The translations under genes and the position numbers were made by a program. Positions 9,148 to 17,409 of a stretch of DNA of 64,000 nt are shown piece by piece. The stretch spans positions 1-64,000 of the forward strand of contig NZ_JABBGJ010000007.1 of assembly GCF_012927345.1 (NCBI RefSeq). The letters run 5' to 3'. The notes beneath the pieces were generated by a model. The model was not told the origin of the DNA. It made no database searches and saw only the letters and a list, made by a program, of their open reading frames with translations. Within the stretch, counting starts at the first letter, position 1. Each line of letters opens with the position of its first letter. Origin of the DNA: Paraburkholderia polaris (GTDB lineage: Bacteria > Pseudomonadota > Gammaproteobacteria > Burkholderiales > Burkholderiaceae).

Positions 9148-10104
9148 TCAGCGAAGCTGACCGCGCCGCGGCGTTTCCGACGGAAGTTCGCCAAAGCGGT
9201 CGCGATAGCCTTGCGCAAACCGGCTGAGGTGGGTAAACCCGCAATCCAGCGCGATCGTCGCGACGCGGAGGTCGGACGTGCTTTCACGAATGATCTGACG
9301 CGCGCGGTCAAGACGCATCTGTCGCAACAGGCTGATGGGGCTGGTATGACGAAAGCGCAGAAAGCCCTCGGAAAGCGTTCTCACCGGCACGCCCGCCGCG
9401 CTTGCAATTTCTGACAACTGGATTGGCGCGGCGAGGTTGGCTGCCATGAACTCTTCGGCACGGCGAACGAACTGGGGAGCGATTGCCGGTCGGGGCGATA
9501 CCCCGTGCCCCGCGTCATAACCGCACAACAGACTGACCAGCAGCGATTCGACGTGTGCGCCAACGGTCGGGTTATGGGCGGCGATATTTAGCAGGTCGTC
9601 CGAACTCGCGACCAGTTTCAATTGTTCTTTCCACGCGCGCATTGGACCACTCGCCAGCGATACGGACGTTTTCGCGCCGATGCTGGAAGCATCGTCGTCA
9701 CTGAGCGAGGCCGGGTCGATCCGCATGATCAACTGCTCGCAATCGGGCGACAGCAGAGCGCTGAAGGATTCGCCGGGGGCGCGAATGACGGCATGCTGGT
9801 CGTCTACGATGATCGTCCTGCCTGCCGCGCGGACCTCCGCATTGCCGGCGACGCAAAGCATCATCAGAAAGTATCCGTCGACGGCTTCCACATCCACCTG
9901 TATGGCGGCGCCGAAGCTGATCGTGCCAATGCCGAGTCTTCCGATCCGCACGAAATCCATGTGAGAGCGACCGTGCGCATGTCCTTGCGGAAGCAGCGAA
10001 TGCGGCTGCATGACGCGCGAAATCAGTTCACGAGTCTCGTCGAGGTCGGCTGATTCAAACAGACGGTGGCGTCGCAATGCGGGGAGTCGGAGATCGGATC
10101 TCAT
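9148..10104 (-). CDS. andR: AraC/XylS-family regulator of anthranilate dioxygenase
   Basis: Transcriptional activator of 318 residues with an N-terminal AraC-binding-like domain and a C-terminal double helix-turn-helix (about residues 215-318, with LSEIASAAGVPVRTLSEGF and the second HTH around TIALDCGFTHLSRFAQGYR). I set the start at 10104 (MRSDLRLPALRR). The frame stays open far upstream, but that part runs antisense through the dioxygenase gene and is a shadow. It is divergent from the dioxygenase operon, the arrangement described for AndR of Burkholderia cepacia DBO1, so anthranilate-responsive control is likely. No strong ribosome binding site supports the start. Confidence 0.82.
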   Translation of the reverse strand: MRSDLRLPALRRHRLFESADLDETRELISRVMQPHSLLPQGHAHGRSHMDFVRIGRLGIGTISFGAAIQVDVEAVDGYFLMMLCVAGNAEVRAAGRTIIVDDQHAVIRAPGESFSALLSPDCEQLIMRIDPASLSDDDASSIGAKTSVSLASGPMRAWKEQLKLVASSDDLLNIAAHNPTVGAHVESLLVSLLCGYDAGHGVSPRPAIAPQFVRRAEEFMAANLAAPIQLSEIASAAGVPVRTLSEGFLRFRHTSPISLLRQMRLDRARQIIRESTSDLRVATIALDCGFTHLSRFAQGYRDRFGELPSETPRRGQLR

Positions 10105-10234
10105 GATTGTTTCAGCGCGCTCGCGCGCGGACTCAACACTGGCCCATCGTTCATAAAGCTGCCTGAACTGGATATAGGAGGGGCGTCCAGCCAGAAACGG
10201 ATAGACCCAACATTTTCCGCCTCCAAAAATAACT

Positions 10235-10268
10235 CCGCAATGCAGCAACGATTTCGTTGCCGCAAAGC
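10235..10268. promoter_or_regulatory. possible AndR operator
   Basis: A perfect inverted repeat GCAACG-ATTT-CGTTGC (10245-10260) is flanked by two near-identical direct repeats, CCGCAATGC (10235-10243) and CCGCAAAGC (10260-10268), 25 bases apart. It lies 26-59 bases before the andAc ATG in the divergent spacer. Regulator binding is inferred from position only. Confidence 0.35.
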
Positions 10269-10293
10269 GTCCCCACAATGCGGAGAAAATAGC

Positions 10294-11565
10294 ATGGAAA
10301 TGGTCGAATCGCCTGTGACCTTCAGGAACACGCTTGACAGCGACATGGTGCAGTTCCCGCGCGACGACGGTTCGCGCGTGCCCTATAAGGTATTCAGCTC
10401 GCAGGCAGTGTACGAGCGTGAGCAGGAGCGCATCTTTCGTGGTCCGACGTGGAACTTCGTTGCGCTCGAAGCGGAAATTCCGAATGCGGGCGATTTCAAG
10501 AGCACGTTTGTCGGCGATACGCCTGTCGTCGTCACGCGCACCGAAGACGGCTCGCTTTCGGCATGGGTCAACCGTTGCGCACATCGCGGCGCATCGGTGT
10601 GCCGCAAGGCGCGCGGTAACGCCACGTCGCACACCTGCGTGTATCACCAATGGAGTTTCGACAACAGCGGCAATCTGCTGGGCGTGCCGTTCCGGCGTGG
10701 TCAGAAAGGCATGACGGGCATGCCGCCCGATTTCGATCCGAAGCAGCACAGCCTGCGCAAGCTGCGTGTAGAGAGCTATCGCGGTCTCGTATTCGCGAGC
10801 TTCAGCGACGCGGTTGTCCCGCTGCCTGAATATCTTGGCGCGGAAATGCGTCCGTGGATCGACCGTATCTTTCACAAGCCGATCGAATACCTCGGCTGCA
10901 CGCGGCAATATTCGAACTCCAACTGGAAGCTGTATCTGGAGAACGTGAAGGACCCGTATCACGCGAGCATGCTGCATCTGTTCCATACGACCTTCAACAT
11001 TTTCCGCGTCGGCATGAAGGCGCGCTCGATTCCCGATGCGACGCACGGCCTGCACAGCATCATCACGGTGACGAAGACGGGCGAGGACACGTCGGCGGCC
11101 TACAAGCAGCAACAGATCCGCTCATTCGATGAAGGCTTCGCGCTCGAAGACGATTCGATTCTGGGTCTCGTCTCCGAATACGACGAGGACACCACCAACC
11201 ATATTCAGCCGATCTTTCCGCAGCTGGTGGTTCAGCAGATTCACAACACACTCGTCGCGCGTCAGTTACTGGCTAAAGGCCCGGATAACTTCGAACTGAT
11301 CTTCCATTTCTTCGGCTATGCCGACGATACGCCTGAATTGCGCGAGTTGCGCATCAAGCAAGCTAACCTGGTCGGACCGGCGGGCTATATCTCGATGGAA
11401 GACACGGAAGCCACCGAACTCGTGCAACGCGGAACGGTGCGCGATTCGGATGCAACCTCGGTGATCGAGATGTCGCGCAGCAACCCGGATCAGCAGGATA
11501 CGGTGATCACGGAAAGTCTGATTCGCCGCTTCTGGGTCGGTTATCAGAAGCTGATGGGCTATTGA
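10294..11565 (+). CDS. andAc: anthranilate 1,2-dioxygenase, oxygenase large (alpha) subunit
   Basis: Rieske non-haem iron ring-hydroxylating oxygenase that converts anthranilate to catechol with loss of ammonia and CO2. The Rieske centre is formed by CAHRGASVC-type ligands near residue 93 and CVYHQW near 112. The mononuclear iron site includes NVKDPYHASMLH near residue 218. The ATG at 10294 has GGAG eight bases upstream and gives 423 residues, the size I know for AndAc; in-frame ATGs further upstream run into the promoter. The small subunit, ferredoxin and reductase follow directly. Assignment to anthranilate rather than another aminated or carboxylated aromatic rests on resemblance to the DBO1 cluster and its gene order. 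Confidence 0.9.
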   Translation: MEMVESPVTFRNTLDSDMVQFPRDDGSRVPYKVFSSQAVYEREQERIFRGPTWNFVALEAEIPNAGDFKSTFVGDTPVVVTRTEDGSLSAWVNRCAHRGASVCRKARGNATSHTCVYHQWSFDNSGNLLGVPFRRGQKGMTGMPPDFDPKQHSLRKLRVESYRGLVFASFSDAVVPLPEYLGAEMRPWIDRIFHKPIEYLGCTRQYSNSNWKLYLENVKDPYHASMLHLFHTTFNIFRVGMKARSIPDATHGLHSIITVTKTGEDTSAAYKQQQIRSFDEGFALEDDSILGLVSEYDEDTTNHIQPIFPQLVVQQIHNTLVARQLLAKGPDNFELIFHFFGYADDTPELRELRIKQANLVGPAGYISMEDTEATELVQRGTVRDSDATSVIEMSRSNPDQQDTVITESLIRRFWVGYQKLMGY

Positions 11566-11581
11566 AGAAAAGGACACGCAA

Positions 11582-12055
11582 ATGGATCAGATGAAGCTTT
11601 GGTTCGAAGTGAACATGCTGCAGAACCAGTACATCAGTAATCTCGACAACGATCGGCTTGAAGCGTGGCCAACGCTTTTTACCGAAGACTGTATGTACGA
11701 GATCGTGCCGAAAGAGAACGTGGATATGGGACTGCCGATCGGCATCATTTATTGCACGAACCAGAAGATGCTGCGCGATCGTGTCGTGTCGCTGCGTCAC
11801 GCCAACATCTTCGAGGAGCACACGTACCGCCACATGACGTCGGGCCTGACCATCATGAGCGAACAGGACGGGGTGATTGAGACCGAGAGCAGCTATGTCG
11901 TGGTGCAGACGCGTTCGAATGGCGAGTCAGACGTGTATCAGGCCGGTAAGTACTTCGACCGTATTGTGCGCACGCCAGACGGACTGCGCTATCGCAGCAA
12001 GCGGGTGGTGTACGACACGTCACGCGTGCAGACGCTGTTGGCGACGCCGATCTGA
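11582..12055 (+). CDS. andAd: anthranilate 1,2-dioxygenase, oxygenase small (beta) subunit
   Basis: Structural beta subunit of the alpha3-beta3 oxygenase, 157 residues, with the SnoaL/NTF2-like fold typical of ring-hydroxylating beta subunits. It begins 16 bp after andAc, and AAGGACA lies shortly upstream of the ATG. Recognisable family features are the N-terminal NQYISNLDNDRLEAW and FTEDCMYEIVPKEN and the C-terminal RSKRVVYDTSRV. It has no catalytic residues of its own. It is co-transcribed with the alpha subunit, ferredoxin and reductase. Confidence 0.9.
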   Translation: MDQMKLWFEVNMLQNQYISNLDNDRLEAWPTLFTEDCMYEIVPKENVDMGLPIGIIYCTNQKMLRDRVVSLRHANIFEEHTYRHMTSGLTIMSEQDGVIETESSYVVVQTRSNGESDVYQAGKYFDRIVRTPDGLRYRSKRVVYDTSRVQTLLATPI

Positions 12056-12064
12056 GGAGGGGAC

Positions 12065-12388
12065 ATGGAACAGACAATTGAGAACTGGCAGACCATCGGC
12101 ACGCTCGATGACTTTACTGAAGGGGAACCCGCGGCCGTCATCGCAGGCGAGCGCCAAATCGCGGTGTTCCGCGTCGGCGACGACGTGTTTGCATTGAACG
12201 ATCTGTGCACGCACGGCCGTGCGCGTCTGTCTGAGGGATACGTGGAAGACGGTTGCGTCGAATGTCCGCTGCATCAGGGGCTCATCGATATCCGCACCGG
12301 TGCGCCGCGTTGTGCGCCGATCACGGAAGCAGTGCGTGCGTTCCCGATCCGGATCGTCGATACGCGGGTGGAAGTCAATGTCCAATGA
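12065..12388 (+). CDS. andAb: anthranilate dioxygenase Rieske ferredoxin component
   Basis: Small soluble 2Fe-2S electron carrier (107 residues) that passes electrons from the reductase to the oxygenase. Rieske ligands are visible as CTHGRA (Cys and His, near residue 46) and CPLHQG (near residue 66). AGGAGGGG lies just before the ATG. The start is nine bases after the andAd stop and the end overlaps andAa by 11 bp, indicating tight translational coupling. Confidence 0.92.
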   Translation: MEQTIENWQTIGTLDDFTEGEPAAVIAGERQIAVFRVGDDVFALNDLCTHGRARLSEGYVEDGCVECPLHQGLIDIRTGAPRCAPITEAVRAFPIRIVDTRVEVNVQ

Positions 12389-13595
12389 ACGGCATGTGAT
12401 TGTCGGCGCCGGCCATGCGGCGCGGCGCGCGGCGGAGACGCTGCGCGCACTGAATGCGGACGTGGAAATCGTGATGATTGGCGAGGAGCCGCATGCGCCG
12501 TACGACCGGCCCGCGCTGTCGAAAGACGCGCTGATGTCCGAGGAAGGCGAGCGGAAGGCTTTTATCCGGCAGCGTGACTGGTACGCGGCGCATCGTATCG
12601 ATTTGCGTCTGTCCGCAACGGTGACCGAAGTCGTTCGGAGGCGGGCATGCGTGCGGCTGCACGACGGCAGCGAAATCGGCTATGACAGACTGTTGCTGGC
12701 CACGGGTTCACGCGTGCGCCGCTTCAGTGGCCCCTTGGACCGACGCGTGCCACTGCACTATGTGCGCACGCTTGCCGACGCACGGGCATTGCGCGCTGTT
12801 CTTGCACCGGGCAAGCGCGTCGCGATCCTCGGTGGCGGCTTCATCGGGCTCGAAGTAGCCGCCGCCGCGACTCAGGCGGGCTGCAAGGCGACCGTGATCG
12901 AGCCGGCACCGGCGCTGCTGCAGCGCGCGCTGCCAGATAGCGTGGCGCATCACATCGGCGCGCTGCATGAGCGCAATGGTGTCGACCTGCGTCTTGGTAC
13001 GATGCCCCATGCGATCACCTACGAGAACGGGGGCGCGTCAATCGAGATCGATGCGGGCGCCGTGGCTGCGGATGTCGTCGTAGCTGGCATAGGTGTCGTG
13101 CCGAACGTCGAGCTCGCTGAAGCATGTGGGCTTAACGTGAGCAACGGCATCGTGGTCGATGAACAGTGCCGTACAAACGACCCGGCGATCTTCGCCGCAG
13201 GCGAAGTCACGATGCACGCCAATCCGTTGCTTGGCCGCAGCGTCAGAATCGAATCCTGGCAGGTGGCGGAGAACCAGCCCGTGGTTGCCGCGGAAAACAT
13301 GCTTGGAGGCGGCGCGATATACGCGGAATTGCCATGGCTATGGTCGGACCAGTTCGACTGCAATGTTCAGACACTGGGCATCATTGAGGCGCAGCATCGT
13401 CTCGTTACGCGCGGAGATCCCGCTACCGGCTCGTTCTGTGTCATGGCGCTGGACGAAATCGGGCGTATGCGAGCTGCGGTTTCCGTCAATTCAGGACGTG
13501 ATATTGGGGCATGCAGGCGATTAATCTCCAGCGGCACGGTCATGGACGATGTGCGACTCGCCGACGCTTCTGTTTCACTACGGTCGTTACTGTGA
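12378..13595 (+). CDS. andAa: anthranilate dioxygenase ferredoxin reductase component
   Basis: FAD- and NADH-dependent reductase (405 residues) feeding the Rieske ferredoxin. An N-terminal dinucleotide fold, IVGAGHAARRAAE, binds FAD and a second, AILGGGFIGLEVAAA near residue 150, binds NADH. The motif IFAAGEVTMH near residue 274 is the second FAD-contact region of this family, and the C-terminal reductase domain follows. The ATG at 12378 (MSNERHV) overlaps the ferredoxin gene by 11 bp; the frame upstream of it is the out-of-phase ferredoxin. It is the last gene of the four-gene operon. Confidence 0.92.
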   Translation: MSNERHVIVGAGHAARRAAETLRALNADVEIVMIGEEPHAPYDRPALSKDALMSEEGERKAFIRQRDWYAAHRIDLRLSATVTEVVRRRACVRLHDGSEIGYDRLLLATGSRVRRFSGPLDRRVPLHYVRTLADARALRAVLAPGKRVAILGGGFIGLEVAAAATQAGCKATVIEPAPALLQRALPDSVAHHIGALHERNGVDLRLGTMPHAITYENGGASIEIDAGAVAADVVVAGIGVVPNVELAEACGLNVSNGIVVDEQCRTNDPAIFAAGEVTMHANPLLGRSVRIESWQVAENQPVVAAENMLGGGAIYAELPWLWSDQFDCNVQTLGIIEAQHRLVTRGDPATGSFCVMALDEIGRMRAAVSVNSGRDIGACRRLISSGTVMDDVRLADASVSLRSLL

Positions 13596-13711
13596 CGGCT
13601 TCGTTGTTAAATTTGCGTCAGCGTTGACGTTTCGTATTGGAGTTGTGACCGGCGTCGCGGCCCGCTGAGAGGTTCGATATTCATTGGCCGTTCCATCTAC
13701 CATGTCGATCA

Positions 13712-14605
13712 CTACGCGCCCTTTGCTTTGCCCCTCGCCTCGGTGCGCGCTTCGATCGCGTGCACCACGGCCGCCATGTCGGCTTGACCGTGACCCAACT
13801 CGGCGGTCTCGGTATACAGGTCAAAGCAGACATCCAGCAGCGGCGACGCGAGATTCGCGTTGCGCGCCGCTTCGGCCGCGAGCCGGTTGTTCTTCAGCAC
13901 ATCGAGGATCGAAGCCTGCACCGTGAAATCCTCGTTCACGAGCTTGTCGACCTTCACGCGTGATACGTTGCTCGCCATCGGGCCCGCGTCGAGCACGGCC
14001 TGGAATTGCTTCATGTCGAGCCCGTAGCGCCGCGCGAGATGCGACGCCTCGGCAAGCGCGGTCACCATCGGAATCAGAAACGTGTTGACCGACAGCTTCA
14101 TCAGAAGCCCTGTGGGCACCGCCCCGCACGTCACCGTTTCGTGGCACATCGGCTTGAGGAGGGGACGGACTTCTTCGACAGCCGTGGGCTCGCCTGCCAA
14201 CATCGCCACCAGTTGCCCCGCTTCGGCCGGCTTGCGTGAGCCTGAGACAGGCGCCTCGACGTACTGTCCTCCCGCCGCGCGGACGTCGGTTTCGAGGCCA
14301 CGCGAATAGTCGGCCGATGTCGTCCCCATGTGCACGATCGTGTGCTGTGCGACGTTCGTCGAGAAATCGGCGGTGTGGCGGCCGAGCACCGCGTCAAGCG
14401 CCGTATCAGTCGCCATCATCAGGATGACGATGCTGGCCTGCCGGAAGACGTCGCCGGCGCTGTCCGCAACCTGTGCGCCCGCGTCGCGCAACGCGGCGCA
14501 ACGTTCCGGCGTGCGGTTCCACACTACCAGTGCGGTGCCGGCACGCGCGAGGTTGAGCGCCATCGGCTGCCCCATCACGCCGAGGCCGATGAATCCTACT
14601 TTCAT
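13712..14605 (-). CDS. NAD(P)-dependent oxidoreductase, 3-hydroxyisobutyrate dehydrogenase family
   Basis: Beta-hydroxyacid dehydrogenase of 297 residues. It has an N-terminal Rossmann fold ([13 protein letters not shown], residues 4-16), the substrate-binding block [15 protein letters not shown], and the catalytic Lys in LLMKLSVN near residue 170. The SRKPAE variant resembles glyoxylate/succinic-semialdehyde reductases, so the substrate may be a short aldehyde-acid rather than 3-hydroxyisobutyrate. I chose the ATG at 14605 because GGAG lies just upstream; an earlier in-frame ATG (14617) overlaps that site. It is convergent with the anthranilate operon and has no functional link I can see. 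Confidence 0.85.
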   Translation of the reverse strand: MKVGFIGLGVMGQPMALNLARAGTALVVWNRTPERCAALRDAGAQVADSAGDVFRQASIVILMMATDTALDAVLGRHTADFSTNVAQHTIVHMGTTSADYSRGLETDVRAAGGQYVEAPVSGSRKPAEAGQLVAMLAGEPTAVEEVRPLLKPMCHETVTCGAVPTGLLMKLSVNTFLIPMVTALAEASHLARRYGLDMKQFQAVLDAGPMASNVSRVKVDKLVNEDFTVQASILDVLKNNRLAAEAARNANLASPLLDVCFDLYTETAELGHGQADMAAVVHAIEARTEARGKAKGA

Positions 14606-14909
14606 GAAGGTCTCCATTTTTTAACCGTTGCTTGTGGCCACGGTTTGGTGGATCGGGTGTGGGTGAGCACGCACGACAAAAGGGCGGCCGCTTTGGCCAT
14701 CCCGTCACGCGCTCTCCAACGGTGTCGATCAAGCCGGGCGACGCCGCTCAGTCTATCTAAATTGCCGCAATCACGCCTGGACACTATGCCGATGGCGGAT
14801 CCGCCGCCGGCCGATTGAGCGTCGGCGACGGGCGACTCGTTCCGTGTGGGCGGACGTTCGATTCAGTGGGCGCGATCGTCGACACTCGCCTCGCAGGCAA
14901 TCCGTCTAC

Positions 14910-15027
14910 TTAGCGAAGGGGTTCAAGGAGTTCGATACGGTTTCCAAACGGATCGGCTGTAAAAAACCGTGTGAGACCCTCGATCGGACTGTCGTTCTTC
15001 ACCTGGTAGCCAGCGTCTTCTAGAGAG
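14910..15027 (-). pseudogene. glyoxalase/VOC-family gene remnant, C-terminal tail
   Basis: Reading the minus strand down to a TAA at 14910-14912 gives SLEDAGYQVKNDSPI followed by GLTRFFTADPFGNRIELLEP. This is the standard C-terminal end of vicinal-oxygen-chelate (glyoxalase/dioxygenase) proteins, whose final metal ligand is the Glu of RIELLE. An in-frame stop (TAG) lies four codons upstream of this stretch, so only about 38 residues remain of a protein normally of 120-150. It is non-functional as it stands. Confidence 0.65.
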
Positions 15028-15061
15028 ATGTGCTACTAGCGGCCGCAGTGGCGGGCGTCGG

Positions 15062-15215
15062 TGTCATGCTTCACCCATGGAACTGGCGAAGGGCGAGCTC
15101 GATCGTGGCAATCTGGTTGTCTTGCGTCCGGGTTATCAGGCTCCTTCGCGGCCATTGCACGTTCTATATGTCCACGATCGCCGAGTGACATTCAAGCTGC
15201 GGAGCTTTCTGGAGC
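15062..15215 (+). pseudogene. LysR-family regulator remnant, C-terminal tail
   Basis: The plus-strand frame through 15077 reads MELAKGELDRGNLVVLRPGY, then PSRPLHVLYVHDRRVTFKLRSF, which matches the last strand and helix of LysR effector domains (pattern G-x-L-V-R-V-L-P-x-Y ... LY ... KLRxF). The DNA-binding domain and most of the effector domain are absent. Beyond about 15215 the frame continues without resemblance. It lies back to back with the glyoxalase remnant, suggesting that a single deletion removed the 5' parts of two divergent genes. Confidence 0.55.
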
Positions 15216-15502
15216 CGGTGCGAGTCATTCTGTTTATGAGTCGCGGCCCAAGGAAGTCGCAGCGGTCATCGAGGATGCGGCCAGGCACGCGCAGCAATGA
15301 AGACAGGGATGCAGCAGAGCAATTGCGATTCCGCGCGAGCGGTGGGCGCGTTCAATCGGCTTGCGTTGACGAAGTCGCGCTGGTCGTGCCCACGGACCTC
15401 AAGACACACGTTACGGTGTCGTCCGTCACCTCGGGGCGCTAAAACGTCAGTGGCAATCTGGAAGCGGACATCTGATCGCGGCGCGACATGGACGCCCCGC
15501 CG

Positions 15503-17158
15503 TTATCCGTGGGCCGGGGCCTGTTGACCTGGAAGCTTGCCAGTGCGCAGCGCCTCGGCCACACGTTCAAGCAGCGAAGGCCAGTCCCCGATCGCAGCCT
15601 GACGCCATACCGTGACGGTCGGATACCACGGCTGCTGCCCTTCGCCCGGCTCGAACCAGTTACCGCCATGCGCAGGCAACAGCCCGAGCGCCTGCTTGCC
15701 CAGCGCGCCGGCCAGATGCAGCACTGACGTGTCCACGCTGATTACGTAATCCAGACATCCGATTAAGGCCGCTGTGGCCGCAAAGTCGGTCAGATCTGCT
15801 GTCGGGTCGACCAGATCCACTCCGTCCGGCGTCGGCTCTGCCCCCCGATAGGTCTCTGCTCGCGTGAGCCGATAGAAGCGCAGATTGGGCAATCCGGCGA
15901 GCGGCCGAGCAAGGTCAAGATCGAACCCGCGTTCGCCCTTGTCCTTCGGACCGGCCCGCCACGACAGCCCGATGCGCAGCGGACGCGTCGGTTCGAGCGA
16001 CGCGAGCCGCCCCTCCCACTGTGCGATGTCGGCGCTGTCCGCATGCAGATACGGTATCTCGTCAGAAATGCCGGCTTTGCGCACTGGCCCCGGGTGCGCC
16101 AGCGCGAGTGCGACGCTCATGATCGGACAGTGCCAGTCCCACGCGTCGCCTGACTGCGCCGGCAGCCCGGTTTCGGCGATGACATCCACACCCGGGAAGC
16201 TTTGCCGGAATAGCCGCACGAGGGCGGGATGCACGGCCAGCGTCAAGCTCGCAGGACCTCGCGCGGCCACGAGCGGAAGGTAGCGCGCGAACTGCAGCGT
16301 ATCGCCGAAACCCTGCTCGCCCCACACCAGCAGGCGCTTGCCTGCGAGCGGCTCGCCGCGCCACTGCTGCGCGGACGAATAACGGTACGCGTGATGCAGA
16401 TCGCGGCTGCCCTGCCAGCGGGACTCGTACAGCGGAAACGCTTCTTCGTAGCGTCCGAGCCGGATCAGCGATAGAGACCGGTTAAAGCGCACACCGTCGG
16501 CTGTTGCCGCATCGGCAATGGGCAGTACGCTCGCGTAGGTGTCGGCCGCCTTTGCGTGATCGCCGCGCGTCGCCGCCGACAGCGCGAGATTGCCCGCTGC
16601 GCTCGCGTTGCGCGGGTCGCGCTCCAGCGCCTCGCGAAACAGCGCTTCTGCCTCGTCGTAGCGCCCCAGCCCCAACAGCACCGTACCGAGGTTGGTCAGG
16701 CAGCTTACGTGGGCCGGGTCGATCGCGAGGGCGGCGCGATACGCCGCTTCAGCGGCGGAAGGCTCATCGGCGTCCCGCAGGAAATTGCCCAGGTTGTAGT
16801 GGGCTAGCACAAAACCCGGATGTGCTGCACATACCTCGCGCAACAGGTTGATCGCTGCGTCAGGCTGTCCCGTGCCGGCCAGCGCGGTGGCGAGGTTCGT
16901 CGGGTGCAGCGCGGAGGCGGGGTCCGCGCTGCGGGCCGCCTCGCAGTGATCGATTGCTTCGGGAAGGCGGCCTTGTTGAAGCCGCAGCGCGCCGAGCATG
17001 CCCAGCACGCTGCCGTGCAATGGCATTTGGCGCGCGAGTGCAAGCAGCAGTGACTCGGCGACGTCGAGCTGGCCGTCGGCCAGCTTCCGGCAGGCGAGTG
17101 CGTAAGCTTCGTCGGATGAAATCGGGCGCAGGCCGGTAGGAGCAGATCGGGTAGACAT
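15503..17158 (-). CDS. TPR-repeat protein with C-terminal GT9-like glycosyltransferase domain
   Basis: Protein of 551 residues. The N-terminal half (about 14-270) is a run of tetratricopeptide repeats, for example LAHYNLGNFLRDADEPSAAE and LTNLGTVLLGLGRYDEAEAL. The C-terminal half has the glycosyltransferase-like signature GEQGFGDTLQFARYLP near residue 285 and SVDTSVLHLAGALGK near 475, resembling the heptosyltransferase (GT9) fold. Proteins of this architecture are common in Burkholderiales and are often annotated only as TPR proteins; sugar transfer to protein or glycan is inferred. No signal peptide is seen. It stands alone, divergent from the NHL lipoprotein gene. Acceptor and donor are unknown. 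Confidence 0.8.
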   Translation of the reverse strand: MSTRSAPTGLRPISSDEAYALACRKLADGQLDVAESLLLALARQMPLHGSVLGMLGALRLQQGRLPEAIDHCEAARSADPASALHPTNLATALAGTGQPDAAINLLREVCAAHPGFVLAHYNLGNFLRDADEPSAAEAAYRAALAIDPAHVSCLTNLGTVLLGLGRYDEAEALFREALERDPRNASAAGNLALSAATRGDHAKAADTYASVLPIADAATADGVRFNRSLSLIRLGRYEEAFPLYESRWQGSRDLHHAYRYSSAQQWRGEPLAGKRLLVWGEQGFGDTLQFARYLPLVAARGPASLTLAVHPALVRLFRQSFPGVDVIAETGLPAQSGDAWDWHCPIMSVALALAHPGPVRKAGISDEIPYLHADSADIAQWEGRLASLEPTRPLRIGLSWRAGPKDKGERGFDLDLARPLAGLPNLRFYRLTRAETYRGAEPTPDGVDLVDPTADLTDFAATAALIGCLDYVISVDTSVLHLAGALGKQALGLLPAHGGNWFEPGEGQQPWYPTVTVWRQAAIGDWPSLLERVAEALRTGKLPGQQAPAHG

Positions 17159-17409
17159 CGGGTTGATTCAGCGGTGAGTCAGGAGCCCGGATCTTACCGC
17201 CAACTGCGCGAACACCCACGCGGGACAACCCGCGCATCGCGCGCGATGCCGTCAGTGACCAGGGTATCGGGCGTCGACACTCAAGCTATACGCCCAACTG
17301 CCGTTAAACGATCGGAGAACTCGGTCTTCGCGCAACGACAGTGGTCACAGCGAGGCAGATCCGACTTTCATCAAAGATGCCTCGAAAAACGCCCATTCAG
17401 ACAAGAGTG

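Larger units (their letters stand above)
14606..15502. other. gene-poor stretch with two gene remnants
   Basis: About 900 bp without an intact gene. It contains the C-terminal tail of a glyoxalase-family gene on the minus strand and the C-terminal tail of a LysR gene on the plus strand, listed separately. I see nothing else interpretable in 14618-14905 or 15220-15502. Confidence 0.6.

Noticed and set aside
10105..11112. Upstream extension of the AraC-family frame into the dioxygenase gene
   Set aside because: It would run antisense through andAc and the divergent promoter; the family length fits the start at 10104.
15019..15046. Cloning-site-like bases: TCTAGA followed closely by TACTAG and GCGGCCGC
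   Set aside because: It resembles assembly prefix/suffix sites but several bases are missing, flanking sequence is native gene remnant on both sides, and such sites occur by chance in GC-rich DNA.
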